Source: Rhodococcus pseudokoreensis (GTDB lineage Bacteria; Actinomycetota; Actinomycetes; Mycobacteriales; Mycobacteriaceae). Taken from it: a stretch of 64,000 bases of DNA. Under the pieces are notes generated by a model that worked only from the letters and a program-made list of their open reading frames with translations, did not search any database and had not been told where the DNA came from. Positions 27,681-37,182 of this stretch are shown here, in pieces. The stretch is taken from contig NZ_CP070619.1 in assembly GCF_017068395.1 (NCBI RefSeq), positions 1,798,001 to 1,862,000 of the forward strand, given 5' to 3'. Positions within the stretch are counted from its first letter, which is position 1. Every line of letters begins with the position of its first letter. Position numbers and translations under genes: made by a program.

Positions 27681-28811
27681 GTGCAGGACCCGAAGAAAGA
27701 CGATCCGACTCAGAAGCAGGCCACGGACACACCGTCCGGCCCGGCTGCGGCCGACACCACCGCCGGCAAGGGCACCGCCGCCGGCAAGGCCGACGCGACC
27801 GCGAAGCCTGCGGAGGCCGAGCCCACCGCGCCGAAATCGCCCGAGCCGAAGCCCCCGCAGAAGAAGGCCCCCGAGAAGGCGGCGGAGAAGCCCGTCGAGC
27901 CGCAGTCCGAACTGCCCAAGCCCCCGGCGCCCCGCCCGCGGGCGGAGGCACCTCAGGGCGGCGCGGCTCCCGGAGCGAAGCCGGAGGAGAAGGCGTCCGA
28001 GGCGGCCACCACCGCGATCCCGACGCAGACGGGCACACCGGCCGCACCCGAGGCCGCGACGGTGCAGATGCGCCGCACCCCGAACACGCAGAACCCGAAG
28101 ACGCCGAACCCGCAGGGTCAGGCGAAGGCGCCGTCCGGCGACGAGACGGTCGCGATCCCGGTGACGAGGCCCGCCGTCCCGTCGACACCGCCGCCACCCC
28201 GGCCCGCACCCCAGGCGAACCGGCCTCAGCAGCCGCAGAACGGGCGGCCGGTTCCGCCGCCGCCCGCTCCCCCGCGCCCGGCGCCCGCACCGCCGAAGGC
28301 CGCACCGCAGCGGGTGCTGCCGCCGCAGCAGAGCGCGCCGCAGCGCGTCGCCGCAGCCGAGAAGCCCTCGAAGAAGCACGGGAAGGCGTGGCTGTTCGCC
28401 GCGATCGCCGCAGGCGTCATCGTCGTCGCCGCCATCGCGGTCGCCGGGATCGTGGTCTACAACAACAACCAGGCCGAGAACTCACCCGAAGCTCAGGTGC
28501 AGGGAACGATCGACACGTTCGTCGCGGCACTCACCCAGGGCGACCTCGCGACGCTGCGCACCAGCACGTGCGGCAGCCTCGCCGAGTACTACCAGGGCAT
28601 TTCCGATCAGGATTTCGCGGAGGTCCACCAGGTCGCCGTGACGCAGCAGAACATTCCGGTGGTCGGCGGCGTCGACGCGGTGCAGATCACCGGTGACACG
28701 GCCATCGCCCAGGTGAAGGCCCACACGGCCGCCAACCCGGGCGAGCAGTCGTGGCGCACGTTCAACCTCGAGAAGGTCGACGGCACCTGGAAGATCTGCG
28801 ACCCCCGGTAA
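27681..28811 (+). CDS. Proline/alanine-rich single-pass membrane protein (Rv0361-like)
   Basis: 376 residues: about 240 residues of low-complexity Pro/Ala/Lys/Glu cytoplasmic sequence, one transmembrane helix (AWLFAAIAAGVIVVAAIAVAGIVVY), and a C-terminal extracytoplasmic DUF4878/NTF2-like domain (QGTIDTFVAALTQGDLATLRTSTCGSLAEYYQG...WKICDPR) with two Cys. This order is seen in mycobacterial Rv0361. GAGGGG before GTG 27681 sets the start. In M. tuberculosis mgtE follows; here fba follows directly. Confidence 0.87.
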   Translation: MQDPKKDDPTQKQATDTPSGPAAADTTAGKGTAAGKADATAKPAEAEPTAPKSPEPKPPQKKAPEKAAEKPVEPQSELPKPPAPRPRAEAPQGGAAPGAKPEEKASEAATTAIPTQTGTPAAPEAATVQMRRTPNTQNPKTPNPQGQAKAPSGDETVAIPVTRPAVPSTPPPPRPAPQANRPQQPQNGRPVPPPPAPPRPAPAPPKAAPQRVLPPQQSAPQRVAAAEKPSKKHGKAWLFAAIAAGVIVVAAIAVAGIVVYNNNQAENSPEAQVQGTIDTFVAALTQGDLATLRTSTCGSLAEYYQGISDQDFAEVHQVAVTQQNIPVVGGVDAVQITGDTAIAQVKAHTAANPGEQSWRTFNLEKVDGTWKICDPR

Positions 28812-28817
28812 ACGACT

Positions 28818-28857
28818 GTGCGCCTTTCCGGTAGCGGTAGCTACCGGAAAGGCGCAC
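28818..28857. terminator. 40-bp palindromic element, type C, between convergent genes
   Basis: Perfect 17-bp arms GTGCGCCTTTCCGGTAG and complement around a 6-base loop; same length as the other family members but with GTGCGC termini. It lies 6 bp after the Rv0361-like stop and 13 bp from the fba stop. Confidence 0.85.
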
Positions 28858-28870
28858 GAGCCCGAAGGGC

Positions 28871-29905
28871 CTATCCGGAGACGGAGCGTCCCGCGGACTT
28901 GAGGTCGTTGCAGGCCTCGATGACGCGGGCCGTCATGCCGGCCTCGGCCTTCTTCAGATAGCTGCGGGGGTCGTAGACCTTCTTGTTGCCGACCTCGCCG
29001 TCGACCTTCAACACGCCGTCGTAGTTGGCGAACATGTGGCCCACGAGCGGACGGGTGAACGCGTACTGGGTGTCGGTGTCGACGTTCATCTTGACGACGC
29101 CGTAGTTCAGCGCGGCCTCGATCTCCGACTTCAGCGAGCCCGATCCGCCGTGGAAGACGAAGTCGAACGGCTGCGAGCCGTCGGACAGGCCGAGCTTGGC
29201 GGCGGCGACCTTCTGGCCGGTCTCGAGCACCTCGGGACGCAACTTCACGTTGCCCGGCTTGTAGACGCCGTGCACGTTGCCGAACGTGGCAGCCAGCAGG
29301 TACTTTCCGTTCTCGCCGGTGCCGAGCGCGTCGACGGTCTTCTCGAAGTCCTCGGGCGAGGTGTACAGCTTGTCGTTGATCTCGGCTTCCACGCCGTCCT
29401 CTTCACCACCGACGACGCCGATCTCGACCTCGAGGATGATGTTGGCTGCCTTCGCCTTCGCGAGGAGTTCCTGGGCGATCTCCAGGTTCTCGTCGATCGG
29501 AACGGCCGAACCGTCCCACATGTGGGACTGGAACAGCGGGTTGCGGCCGGCCTCGACGCGCTGGCGCGAGATCTCGAGCAGCGGGCGGACGAACGTGTCC
29601 AGCTTGTCCTTGGGGCAGTGGTCGGTGTGCAGGGCGATCGTGACGTCGTACTTCGCAGCGATCACGTGAGCGAACTCGGCGAGTGCGACCGCGCCGGTCA
29701 CCATGTCCTTGACGCCCAGGCCCGAACCGAACTCGGCGCCACCGGTCGAGAACTGGATGATGCCGTCACTGCCGGCGTCCGCGAAGCCCTTGATGGCGGC
29801 GTTGATCGTTTCGGAAGAAGTGCAGTTGATGGCGGGGAAGGCAAAGGAGTGCTCCTTGGCTCGACCAAGCATCTCGGCGTAGACCTCGGGAGTCGCGATT
29901 GGCAC
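28871..29905 (-). CDS. fba: Fructose-bisphosphate aldolase, class II
   Basis: 344 residues. Zinc-dependent aldol cleavage of fructose 1,6-bisphosphate in glycolysis and gluconeogenesis. Zinc ligand and active-site motifs are present: IALHTDHCPKDKL near 104-116, VEIGVVGGEEDG near 165-176, FGNVHGVYKPGNVKL near 220-234, FVFHGGSGS near 259-267 and NVDTDTQYAFTRP near 285-297. GTG 29905 is preceded by GGAGGA. It is the Rv0363c counterpart. Confidence 0.97.
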   Translation of the reverse strand: MPIATPEVYAEMLGRAKEHSFAFPAINCTSSETINAAIKGFADAGSDGIIQFSTGGAEFGSGLGVKDMVTGAVALAEFAHVIAAKYDVTIALHTDHCPKDKLDTFVRPLLEISRQRVEAGRNPLFQSHMWDGSAVPIDENLEIAQELLAKAKAANIILEVEIGVVGGEEDGVEAEINDKLYTSPEDFEKTVDALGTGENGKYLLAATFGNVHGVYKPGNVKLRPEVLETGQKVAAAKLGLSDGSQPFDFVFHGGSGSLKSEIEAALNYGVVKMNVDTDTQYAFTRPLVGHMFANYDGVLKVDGEVGNKKVYDPRSYLKKAEAGMTARVIEACNDLKSAGRSVSG

Positions 29906-30132
29906 GGCGGCAGTCCTCCATAAAGAGTCGATTTCGGCGCGCGCGATCAGCGCAGCGCGCGATGTGGTCCTAGCAGTATGGCAATACCGTTAGCGTACGT
30001 CTCCCGGTGGCTGTCGTGGCACCTCGTTCGGGCCGGTCCGCGACCTGGGTTTGAGCCGGTCCACGACCGGGCCGAAACTCCATGACCTGCAGTATTCCGA
30101 CAGTCGACCAGAACGCCGGTACGCTGAGGGCC

Positions 30133-30864
30133 GTGATTGTGCAGGCAGCATCGGATTCCGTGACCAACCTCGCGTTGTTGCCGGGATTCCTCGACCCGGT
30201 GAACCTCCTCAACTCCTTCGGCACGTGGGTGCTCGTCGGACTCCTCCTGGTCGTCTTCATCGAGTCGGGTTTGCTGTTCCCCCTTCTCCCCGGCGACTCT
30301 CTTCTCTTCACCGCGGGACTCATCGCGGCGTCGAAGTCCACGGAGATCGAACCGTTCGCCCCCCTGTGGGTGCTGCTGGTTCTGATCCCGATCGCCGCGA
30401 TCCTCGGCGACCAGGTCGGCTTCTTCATCGGCAGCAAGGGTGGCACCGCCCTGTTCAAGAGTGACGACGCGCGGTTCTTCAAGAAGAAGTACATCGACGA
30501 GTCGCACGCCTTCTTCGAGAAGCACGGCCCCATCACCATCATCCTGGCCCGGTTCGTTCCGATCGTGCGCACGTTCGCGCCGGTCGTCGCGGGTGCGTCG
30601 CGGATGAAGTACCCCCTGTTCCTGACGTACAACATCGTGGGCGGCATCCTCTGGGGCGCCGGCGTCACGCTGCTCGGCTACCTGCTCGGGCAGATCGAGT
30701 TCATCCGCGACAACGTCGACGTGATCTTCCTGCTGATCGTCTTCGTGTCCGTGCTGCCGATCATCGTGGAGGTGGGCAAGCGCATCGTGAAGTCCCGCCA
30801 GAGCGCGGGCGCCGCGACCGAGGACCCGCAACCGGTCACCACCCCCACCGATCCCACCTCCTGA
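30133..30864 (+). CDS. DedA-family membrane protein 1 (Rv0364-like)
   Basis: 243 residues, five to six membrane helices. DedA family landmarks are ESGLLFPLLPGDSLLFTAGLIA, GDQVGFFIGSKGG and LARFVPIVRTFAPVVAGASRMKY (the F-x-R-x3-R-T region), then the charged tail. DedA proteins act in membrane homeostasis, probably lipid flipping with proton coupling. GTG 30133 is chosen; an ATG at 30082 is in frame but far from the conserved start. It is followed 25 bp later by a paralogue. Confidence 0.9.
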   Translation: MIVQAASDSVTNLALLPGFLDPVNLLNSFGTWVLVGLLLVVFIESGLLFPLLPGDSLLFTAGLIAASKSTEIEPFAPLWVLLVLIPIAAILGDQVGFFIGSKGGTALFKSDDARFFKKKYIDESHAFFEKHGPITIILARFVPIVRTFAPVVAGASRMKYPLFLTYNIVGGILWGAGVTLLGYLLGQIEFIRDNVDVIFLLIVFVSVLPIIVEVGKRIVKSRQSAGAATEDPQPVTTPTDPTS

Positions 30865-30889
30865 ATCCGATCGGGGTAGCGCACTGACG

Positions 30890-31555
30890 ATGGTCACCAC
30901 GGCAGCAGGCAGCTTCGGGCCTCTCGTCTCGGCCGGCCCAGCGCTGGTCTGGGTCGTCGTGCTCACATTCGTGTTCATCGAGTGCGCGGTGATCCTGGGC
31001 CTGTTCCTGCCCGGCGACTCGATGCTGATCACCGCGGGCATCGTGCTGGCCAACCATGCGTCGGGCACCGGCCACGTGTGGGCGTTGTCGGTCGGCGCAA
31101 TGATCGCCGCCATCTGCGGAAACCAGGTGGGGTACGTCATCGGTCACCGCACCGGCAACCGCATCCACGCCCGCAAGGGCGGGAAGTATCTCAACTACGC
31201 CAACCTCCACAAGGTCAACCTTCTGCTGGAGAAGCACGGCTTCTGGGCGGTTCTCGTCGCGCGCTGGATTCCGTGGATCCGCACTCTGTGCCCGCTGGTC
31301 GCCGGTGCCGCCAAGATGAATCACACCAAGTACACGATCGCCAGCACCATCGGCGCCATCTTCTGGGCGCCCGTCCTGCTGCTCATCGGTTTCTACTTCG
31401 GCTCGTTCCTCGACCGGGTGTCGTGGCTGATGCCGGCGGTGCTCGCCGGGATGGTCACACTGCTGGTGATCGGCACGGCCCTCGGGGTGTGGCACTACCG
31501 GCAGGAGATGGCGCGGCCGCCCGAAGATGTGGCCGTCGAGGAAGTACTGGACTAG
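30890..31555 (+). CDS. DedA-family membrane protein 2
   Basis: 221 residues, clear paralogue of the preceding gene: [62 protein letters not shown], and two C-terminal membrane helices. The two are probably cotranscribed. Its TAG stop shares four bases (CTAG) with the stop of the convergent COG0523 gene. Confidence 0.9.
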   Translation: MVTTAAGSFGPLVSAGPALVWVVVLTFVFIECAVILGLFLPGDSMLITAGIVLANHASGTGHVWALSVGAMIAAICGNQVGYVIGHRTGNRIHARKGGKYLNYANLHKVNLLLEKHGFWAVLVARWIPWIRTLCPLVAGAAKMNHTKYTIASTIGAIFWAPVLLLIGFYFGSFLDRVSWLMPAVLAGMVTLLVIGTALGVWHYRQEMARPPEDVAVEEVLD

Positions 31556-32688
31556 TGCGAGTGCACCGCGTCCCACGCAGGCAGCGGGTCGTCGAACCGA
31601 ATCCACGCCGCCGGTCCTGACCCCAGTTCCTCGTCGGTGAGCAGCGCCGGGTCCAGGATCCGCCGCGGGCCGTCGGGGTCGAGTCGGACGCCGATGAACA
31701 CGATCTCCTGCCCCGGACGTTCGTCCGTGGACGCCCACAGCTGGGCGGGTTCGATCACGAGATTCGGTCCGGCCTGCGACCACACGGCGGCGAGGTCGGG
31801 GCGGCTCGCGATCCAGCAGAAGCCCTTGCTCCGGAGCAGTCCCGTGAACGTTCCCAGCGCCCGCTCGAGCCGGGCCGGGTGGAACGGGCGCGACGCCCGG
31901 TAGGTGACGCTGCGGATCCCGTATTCCTCGGTCTCAGGCGTGTGCCTCCCGGCCAGTTCCTCCGCCCACCCGGGCAGCTCGGCCGACGCCTCCGGGTCGT
32001 ACAGGCCGGTTCCGAGTACCTCGCCGGGATCGACGACGCCGCGGGTGGTGCGTAGCAGTGTCGCGGTGGGGTTGAGTCTGCGCAGCGTCGCCTCGACGGC
32101 GCCGGCGGCACTCTCGCTCACCAGATCCGTCTTGTTGAGCAGGATGACGTCGGCGAATTCCACCTGATCGACGAGGAGGTCGGAGATGCTGCGCTCGTCG
32201 CCGTCCCCGGCCTCGAGGTTCCGGTCGTCGAGGCGCTCGCCCCTGGCCAGTTCGCCGAGGAACGTCGACGCATCCACGACCGTCACCATCGTGTCGAGGG
32301 CGGCGACCGAACCGAGACTGAACCCGTCCTCGAACTCCCAGTCGAACGTGGCGGCCACGGGCATCGGCTCGGATATGCCGGTCGATTCGATGACGAGATG
32401 GTCGAACCGGCTCTCCCGGGCCAGCCGCGCGACCGCCTCGACGAGGTCTTCCCGCAGGGTGCAGCAGATGCAGCCGTTGGTGAGCTCGACGAGTTTCTCC
32501 TCCGTCCGGTCCAGGTGCCCCTGCCCGGCCACGAGAGCGGCATCGATGTTGACGTCGCTCATGTCGTTGACGATGACAGCGACGCGCCTGCCGTCCCGGT
32601 TCGCGAGCAGATGGTTGAGCAGGGTGGTCTTGCCCGCGCCGAGGAAGCCGGACAGGACGGTGACGGGGAGGGGCCGGAGGACAGTCAT
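31552..32688 (-). CDS. COG0523 (CobW/ZNG-type) metal-trafficking GTPase
   Basis: 378 residues. P-loop [13 protein letters not shown] at residues 14-26, metal-binding CxCC motif in [11 protein letters not shown] near 72-82, NKTD near 185-188, and a C-terminal CobW_C domain ([19 protein letters not shown]...GFCWIASRP). Members under zinc control deliver zinc to client enzymes in starvation. No ribosome site precedes ATG 32688; a -10-like TATCAT ends 6 bases before it, so the transcript is probably leaderless. A zinc-regulator-like box overlaps this promoter. Confidence 0.9.
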   Translation of the reverse strand: MTVLRPLPVTVLSGFLGAGKTTLLNHLLANRDGRRVAVIVNDMSDVNIDAALVAGQGHLDRTEEKLVELTNGCICCTLREDLVEAVARLARESRFDHLVIESTGISEPMPVAATFDWEFEDGFSLGSVAALDTMVTVVDASTFLGELARGERLDDRNLEAGDGDERSISDLLVDQVEFADVILLNKTDLVSESAAGAVEATLRRLNPTATLLRTTRGVVDPGEVLGTGLYDPEASAELPGWAEELAGRHTPETEEYGIRSVTYRASRPFHPARLERALGTFTGLLRSKGFCWIASRPDLAAVWSQAGPNLVIEPAQLWASTDERPGQEIVFIGVRLDPDGPRRILDPALLTDEELGSGPAAWIRFDDPLPAWDAVHSH

Positions 32689-32690
32689 AC

Positions 32691-32709
32691 GAAAATGATA
32701 ACTGTTTCC
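32691..32709 (-). promoter_or_regulatory. Zur/Fur-like box and probable leaderless promoter of the COG0523 gene
   Basis: On the + strand GAAAATGATAACTGTTTCC: one half (GAAAATGATA) matches the actinobacterial Zur half-site, the other half is degenerate (GAAA...TTTC outer bases pair). On the gene strand it contains TATCAT placed like a -10 with the initiation point at the ATG. Confidence 0.5.
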
Positions 32710-32739
32710 ATTAACCTCAAGTCTTCCCCGCCCCTGCGA

Positions 32740-34095
32740 CTACAGCGCGACGGTGCCCGGCGCGTCTGCGTACTGACTCTCGGGGCGCGGCAACCCGAAG
32801 TGGTCGCGCAGCGTGGTGCCCGAGTACTCGGTGCGGAACAGCCCGCGCTCCTGCAGGATCGGGACCACCTTCTGCGCGAACACCTCGAGACCGCCCGGGT
32901 AGTACGGCGGCATGACGTTGAAACCGTCCGCGGCGCCCTGCGTGAACCATTCCTCGATGGTGTCGGCCACCTGCACCGGCGTCCCGACGACGACCCGGTG
33001 CCCGCGCGCCCCGGCGAGACGGTGCAGCAGTCCGCGCAGCGTCGGGTTCTCCCGCTCGACGATGCCGGCGATCACCTGCAGACGGCTCTGCTTGTTGTCC
33101 GTGACGTCGCCGGCGTCCCCGAACAGTCCGGCAGGCACGGGGGCGTCGAGATCGAGGTGCCGCACGCTCGATCCCGTGAGCGCCTCGAGCTGGGCGATCC
33201 CGTACTCGGGCGAGGTCAGTTCGTTGAATTCCCGCTCCAGGTCCCGGGCCTCGGCCTCGGTGTCGCCGAGGAACGGGCTGATGCCGGGAAGGATCTTCAC
33301 GTGTTCCGGGTTGCGGCCGAACTGCACCGCGCGCTGCTTGACGTCCGCGTAGAACGCCTGCCCGTCCGACAGCCGCTGGTGCGCGGTGAAGATGGCCTCG
33401 GCGTACTGTCCGGCGAACGCACGGCCCTCGTTGGACGCACCCGCCTGCACCAGCACCGGGTGCCCCTGCGGGGAGCGCGGCGCGTTGAACGGTCCCCGCA
33501 CCCGCAGGTGGCGTCCGACGTAGTTGATCTCGTGGATCTTCGACGGGTCCGCGTAGATGCCCGCGGCCTTGTCGATCAGGATGGCGTCGTCCTCCCAGCT
33601 GTCCCACAGCTTGACGGTCGCGTCGACGAATTCCCGCGCCCGCGCGTAGCGGTCGGCGTGGTCCGGATGGCTGGACAGTCCGAAGTTGGCGGCCGCCACG
33701 TCGGTTCCGGTGGTCACGATGTTCCAGCCGGCCCGGCCGCGGGAGATGTGGTCGAGGGACGCGAACAGCCGCGCGAGGTTGTACGGCTCGAAGTACGTCG
33801 TGGACGCGGTCGCGATCAGCCCGATCCGCTCGGTGGCCGTCGCGATGGCCGTCAGCAGCGTGATGGGCTCGAGTGCTCCTGCGGCGCCGTGCTCGACGTC
33901 GCTGCGCAGTGCGGGGCCGTCGGCGAAGAAGATCGCGTCCAACTTCGCGGCTTCCGCTGTCCGCGCGATCTCCTGGAAGTAGGAGACGTCGTACAGCCGC
34001 TCGGGCGTCGTGAGCGGGTGCCGCCACGCCGACTCGTGGTGCCCGGCCGGGTAGATGAACGCATTGAGACTCAGCTGCCGCTGTTGATCTGACAT
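32740..34095 (-). CDS. LLM-class flavin monooxygenase (NtaA/SnaA/DszA family)
   Basis: 451 residues, a reduced-FMN-dependent luciferase-like monooxygenase. NAFIYPAGHHESAWRHP near 11-27, FFADGPAL near 56, ASTTYFEPYNLARLFASLDHISRGRAGWNIVTT near 95-128 (NIVTT is the family signature) and HPVLVQAGASNEGRAFAGQYAEAIFT near 218-243 identify it. It needs a separate flavin reductase, not found here. Substrates in this family include nitrilotriacetate, dibenzothiophene sulfone and related compounds; the substrate here is unknown. It sits upstream of the COG0523 gene on the same strand. Confidence 0.9.
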   Translation of the reverse strand: MSDQQRQLSLNAFIYPAGHHESAWRHPLTTPERLYDVSYFQEIARTAEAAKLDAIFFADGPALRSDVEHGAAGALEPITLLTAIATATERIGLIATASTTYFEPYNLARLFASLDHISRGRAGWNIVTTGTDVAAANFGLSSHPDHADRYARAREFVDATVKLWDSWEDDAILIDKAAGIYADPSKIHEINYVGRHLRVRGPFNAPRSPQGHPVLVQAGASNEGRAFAGQYAEAIFTAHQRLSDGQAFYADVKQRAVQFGRNPEHVKILPGISPFLGDTEAEARDLEREFNELTSPEYGIAQLEALTGSSVRHLDLDAPVPAGLFGDAGDVTDNKQSRLQVIAGIVERENPTLRGLLHRLAGARGHRVVVGTPVQVADTIEEWFTQGAADGFNVMPPYYPGGLEVFAQKVVPILQERGLFRTEYSGTTLRDHFGLPRPESQYADAPGTVAL

Positions 34096-34162
34096 AACGA
34101 ACTGTCTAACAGCGCCGAATCCGGGGCGATACGGTTAATTTTCGCGTGATTCGAACCGTCGC

Positions 34163-35281
34163 CTAGCGTCGCGGATACCCCGCCGCGGAGACCATGTGGG
34201 CGGCCTCCATCAGCATCCAGCCACCGAGCTGGACGGACATGTCCCGTTCCGGGATCCCGGACGAGCGGACGGTGCCCCCGGTGAAGGTGGCGATTCCCCC
34301 GCCCATCCCCGGCAGCTGCGCCTGCCGGGTCCAGTCGTGGCCGAACAGCGGCTGCCCCTCGATCTGCAGCCGGTTCTCCCACGCCGATTCCGCGGAGGTC
34401 AGCACGAGCTGGGCGGCGATCTCCCGGGCCCGGATGTCGGCGGGCGACTCCCACGGCAGCATCACCGCGGTCAGCGCCAGATACCGCGCAAGGATCCCGT
34501 TGAACAGGCCGCCGTCTCCCCCACCGCCACCGTCGATGACGCCGTGGGGTGCGAGGTGCTCGTCGATGGCGTCGACGAGCCGGTGCGTCCGGTTGCGGTG
34601 CCGGGGCGAGCCGAGGCGCACGGCGAGTTCGGTTTCGAGCCCGAGCACGACGCCCTGACAGTAGGAGTAGATGTTCTTCTCGATCTCGCCGCCCGGGTGG
34701 ATGCCGTCGGCGATCAGGTTGGTGTGCACGTCCCGCAGCGTGTCGTCGATCCAGTCGGCCGTGGCCTGGGCGCGCCACAGCTTTCCGGTGCGGGCCAGCA
34801 TGATCCCGGCGGGCCCGTTGGCGGGCGCGTTGTAGAAATTCGAGCCCTTCCGCCACGGGATTCCACCCCCCGCCTCGGGCGCCCAGGCGTCGAACAACTG
34901 GGATTCGAGCGCCTGCACCGCACTTCTGTTGTCTATGAAGTGCATTCGCTGGGCACGCTCGAGGGCGATCCCCAGCCAGGCCATGTCGTCGTAATAGTTG
35001 TTGGTCCAGCCCGAGATGTTCCGCAAACGGTGGCTGCGCGCCAGTTTCACGATGCGGCGACGACGGCGCGGCGTGGGGTCGCGTTCGAGGGCGTCGACGG
35101 CGCAGTCGAGCAGGTGGGCCTGCCACCAGTAGTGCCAGCTGAAGAACAGCCGCTCGCGCCGCACCGCAGGCCAGGCGACGACGCCCAGGGTGGTGCCCGG
35201 GAGCGCCCACAGCCGGCGAAGGTGCCTGCTCACCACCGCTTCTTCAGCGGCGTCCGCGCGCGCCGACCACGAGTCCTGCAT
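34163..35281 (-). CDS. Glycoside hydrolase family 76-like protein (Rv0365c-like)
   Basis: 372 residues, an all-helical (alpha/alpha)6 protein. NISGWTNNYYDDMAWLGIALERAQ (about 93-116) carries the DD pair used as nucleophile/acid in GH76 endo-alpha-1,6-mannanases; NAPANGPAGIMLARTGKL and GIHPGGEIEKNIYSYCQGVVLG follow. No signal peptide is seen, so a cytoplasmic role in mannan-type glycan (lipomannan) turnover is possible but unproven. It matches the Rv0365c position after fba and DedA. Confidence 0.82.
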   Translation of the reverse strand: MQDSWSARADAAEEAVVSRHLRRLWALPGTTLGVVAWPAVRRERLFFSWHYWWQAHLLDCAVDALERDPTPRRRRRIVKLARSHRLRNISGWTNNYYDDMAWLGIALERAQRMHFIDNRSAVQALESQLFDAWAPEAGGGIPWRKGSNFYNAPANGPAGIMLARTGKLWRAQATADWIDDTLRDVHTNLIADGIHPGGEIEKNIYSYCQGVVLGLETELAVRLGSPRHRNRTHRLVDAIDEHLAPHGVIDGGGGGDGGLFNGILARYLALTAVMLPWESPADIRAREIAAQLVLTSAESAWENRLQIEGQPLFGHDWTRQAQLPGMGGGIATFTGGTVRSSGIPERDMSVQLGGWMLMEAAHMVSAAGYPRR

Positions 35282-35315
35282 AAGAGTTGATCTTGCCTAT
35301 TCGCCGGGGGTTCCG

Positions 35316-36014
35316 CTACCACGCACGACCGAGGTCGGCGTGCTGACGAACCCACGCATGCATCGCGATTCCCGCGGCGACACCCGCGTTGATGCTGCGG
35401 GTGGAACCGAACTGCGCGATCGACACCGTCATCGCTGCAACCTCTTTCGCCTGGTCGGTGACTCCCGGCCCCTCCTGGCCGAACAGGAGCACGCAGTCGC
35501 GCGGCAGGTTCGCCGTCTCGAGCGGCACCGACCCGGGCGTGTTGTCGACGGCCACGATGGTGAGACCTCTCTCACGTGCGAAGTCGACGAGGCCGTCGAC
35601 GTCCGTGTGGTGAAGGACGTGCTGGTACCGGTCGGTGACCATGGCGCCGCGCCGGTTCCAGCGTCGACGTCCCACGATGTGGACCGCCGCGGCGGCGAAC
35701 GCGTTGGCGGTGCGGACCACCGTCCCGATGTTCGCGTCGTGCCCGAAGTTCTCGATGGCCACGTGGAGCGGGTGGCGACGGCTGTCGATGTCCGCGACGA
35801 TCGCTTCCCGCGTCCAGTACCGGTAGGCGTCGACCACGTTGCGGCGATCGCCGCCGGCCAGCAGGTCGGGGTCGTACCGCGGGTCGGTGGGGGCCGGAGT
35901 GCCGTGCTCCTCGGTCCACGGGCCGACGCCGTTCGGGTTCTCCCCCCATTCGGTGGGGCCCGTCTCGGCCACCTCGACCTCGACCTCCACCGCGCCCGTC
36001 TCGACTCCGCTCAC
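35316..36014 (-). CDS. SpoU/TrmH-family RNA 2'-O-methyltransferase
   Basis: 232 residues with the three SpoU motifs in a knotted fold: NFGHDANIGTVVRTANAF (motif 1, about 88-105), LLFGQEGPGVTDQ (motif 2, about 176-188) and IAQFGSTRSINAGVAAGIAM (motif 3, about 199-218). An acidic N-terminal 60-residue extension precedes the domain. It methylates ribose in rRNA or tRNA; the target is not known. It is the Rv0380c counterpart. GTG 36014 lies 4 bp after the stop of the lipoprotein gene, so they are probably one operon. Confidence 0.9.
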   Translation of the reverse strand: MSGVETGAVEVEVEVAETGPTEWGENPNGVGPWTEEHGTPAPTDPRYDPDLLAGGDRRNVVDAYRYWTREAIVADIDSRRHPLHVAIENFGHDANIGTVVRTANAFAAAAVHIVGRRRWNRRGAMVTDRYQHVLHHTDVDGLVDFARERGLTIVAVDNTPGSVPLETANLPRDCVLLFGQEGPGVTDQAKEVAAMTVSIAQFGSTRSINAGVAAGIAMHAWVRQHADLGRAW

Positions 36015-36018
36015 GACG

Positions 36019-36621
36019 TCAGAACGTCTTGTTCGAATCGGGGGCGACGGTGAACCCGTGCGACGTCTCGTCGTTGGTGCACGTGACGGCCGTGGCGGTG
36101 GTGCCGCAGGTGTAGCCGAGCTTGGTCAGTTTCGACCCGGCGGGCAGTGCCGCGTCCGGTTCGTCGCCGCCCGAGGTGTACACGAGGCCGCCGGCGCACA
36201 TGAACGACGCCTCGCCGTCGTTCTCGACGCGGATGCCGTGACCCCAGTCGACCATGCAGTCGTCGGGGCGCGGCGGCACCGGGCTCGTCGACCCCTGGCA
36301 ACCGGCCTCGGTGCGGTTCGGCAGCTTGATGATGCCGCACTGGAACCCGCCGTCCGGGGACGTGAAGAAGTACGACTCGTTGTGCTCGTACGGGACGTCG
36401 ACGAGCGTCGTGGTCGGCGCTTCCGTCGTCGTCGGCGGCGGCGGCGCAACGGTCGTGGTCGTGGTGGTCGGCGGAACCGTCGTCGTGGTGGTGGTCACAG
36501 GGGCCGCGGCCGTCGTCGTCGACGCCGGCGGAGCCACCGCGTCCGAGGACCCACCACACCCTGCGAGCATCATGGCCGAGCCAATGCTCAGACACACCAA
36601 CGACACCCGACGCCACGCCAT
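36019..36621 (-). CDS. Secreted lipoprotein with Thr/Pro-rich linker
   Basis: 200 residues: lipoprotein signal MAWRRVSLVCLSIGSAMMLAGC with lipobox LAGC, a linker of alternating Thr runs and Pro (about residues 28-75) that is probably glycosylated or cell-wall spanning, and a C-terminal domain with six Cys (FQCGI, AGCQG, DDCMV, FMCAG, YTCGT, VTCTN). GGAGGTG before ATG 36621 decides the start over the upstream ATGs. Family not named; such domains occur in actinobacterial surface proteins. Upstream partner of the SpoU gene. Confidence 0.83.
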   Translation of the reverse strand: MAWRRVSLVCLSIGSAMMLAGCGGSSDAVAPPASTTTAAAPVTTTTTTVPPTTTTTTVAPPPPTTTEAPTTTLVDVPYEHNESYFFTSPDGGFQCGIIKLPNRTEAGCQGSTSPVPPRPDDCMVDWGHGIRVENDGEASFMCAGGLVYTSGGDEPDAALPAGSKLTKLGYTCGTTATAVTCTNDETSHGFTVAPDSNKTF

Positions 36622-36735
36622 ACGGCCACCTCCACACATACTTACCTGCTGCCGACACTGCACTCTAACGGCAGTGCGGCGGCGGGGCCCCTTCGGCGAG
36701 GCCGGGACGGGTTAACCTGGAGGTGGAGGCATTCG

Positions 36736-37182
36736 ATGAATCATCAGCGCATCGTGCGGACGGTCTGCTTCGTCACGGTCGGCTACGTCGTCGTCCTCGC
36801 CGTCTGGCTGGGATGGCTGATCCAGCACACCCCGCCGGCCACCATCCCCTACCAGATCATGGGATTGGTCGCGGCCTTCGGCTCGGCGCTGGGATTCGGG
36901 ATGATGGCGGCCGGGCGGCCCAGCCGCGCCGACCGCAAACTCGAACGCCACGGCCTCGAGGGCTGGGCCCGCATCGAGCACGTCACCCCGCTTCGGCGCA
37001 CCCCGGACGACGGAGAGCTCACCGAACTGGACCTCCGGCTGACCGTGCCCGGATCGGAGAGTTACGCCGGACGGGTCGTCTACGAGGTGCGGCGGGAGAA
37101 CGCGACACGATTCGTGCCCGGCGAGACGATCACCATCCTGGTGGACCCGGAGGACCGGGACCACATCATGCTCTGCCCGTGA
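36736..37182 (+). CDS. Small membrane protein, DUF3592-like
   Basis: 148 residues: two transmembrane helices (VRTVCFVTVGYVVVLAVWLGWLI and IPYQIMGLVAAFGSALGFGMMAAG) and a C-terminal soluble beta domain (GWARIEHVTPLRRTPDDGELTELDLRLTVPG...FVPGETITILVDPEDRDHI) resembling DUF3592/short OB-like domains. Strong Shine-Dalgarno GGAGGTGGAGG before ATG 36736. The 3' end overlaps the convergent YhhN gene by 17 bp. Confidence 0.8.
   Translation: MNHQRIVRTVCFVTVGYVVVLAVWLGWLIQHTPPATIPYQIMGLVAAFGSALGFGMMAAGRPSRADRKLERHGLEGWARIEHVTPLRRTPDDGELTELDLRLTVPGSESYAGRVVYEVRRENATRFVPGETITILVDPEDRDHIMLCP

Noticed and set aside
29906..30132. Extra small gene between fba and the DedA gene
   Set aside because: Only short frames with poor composition; the region fits two divergent promoters.
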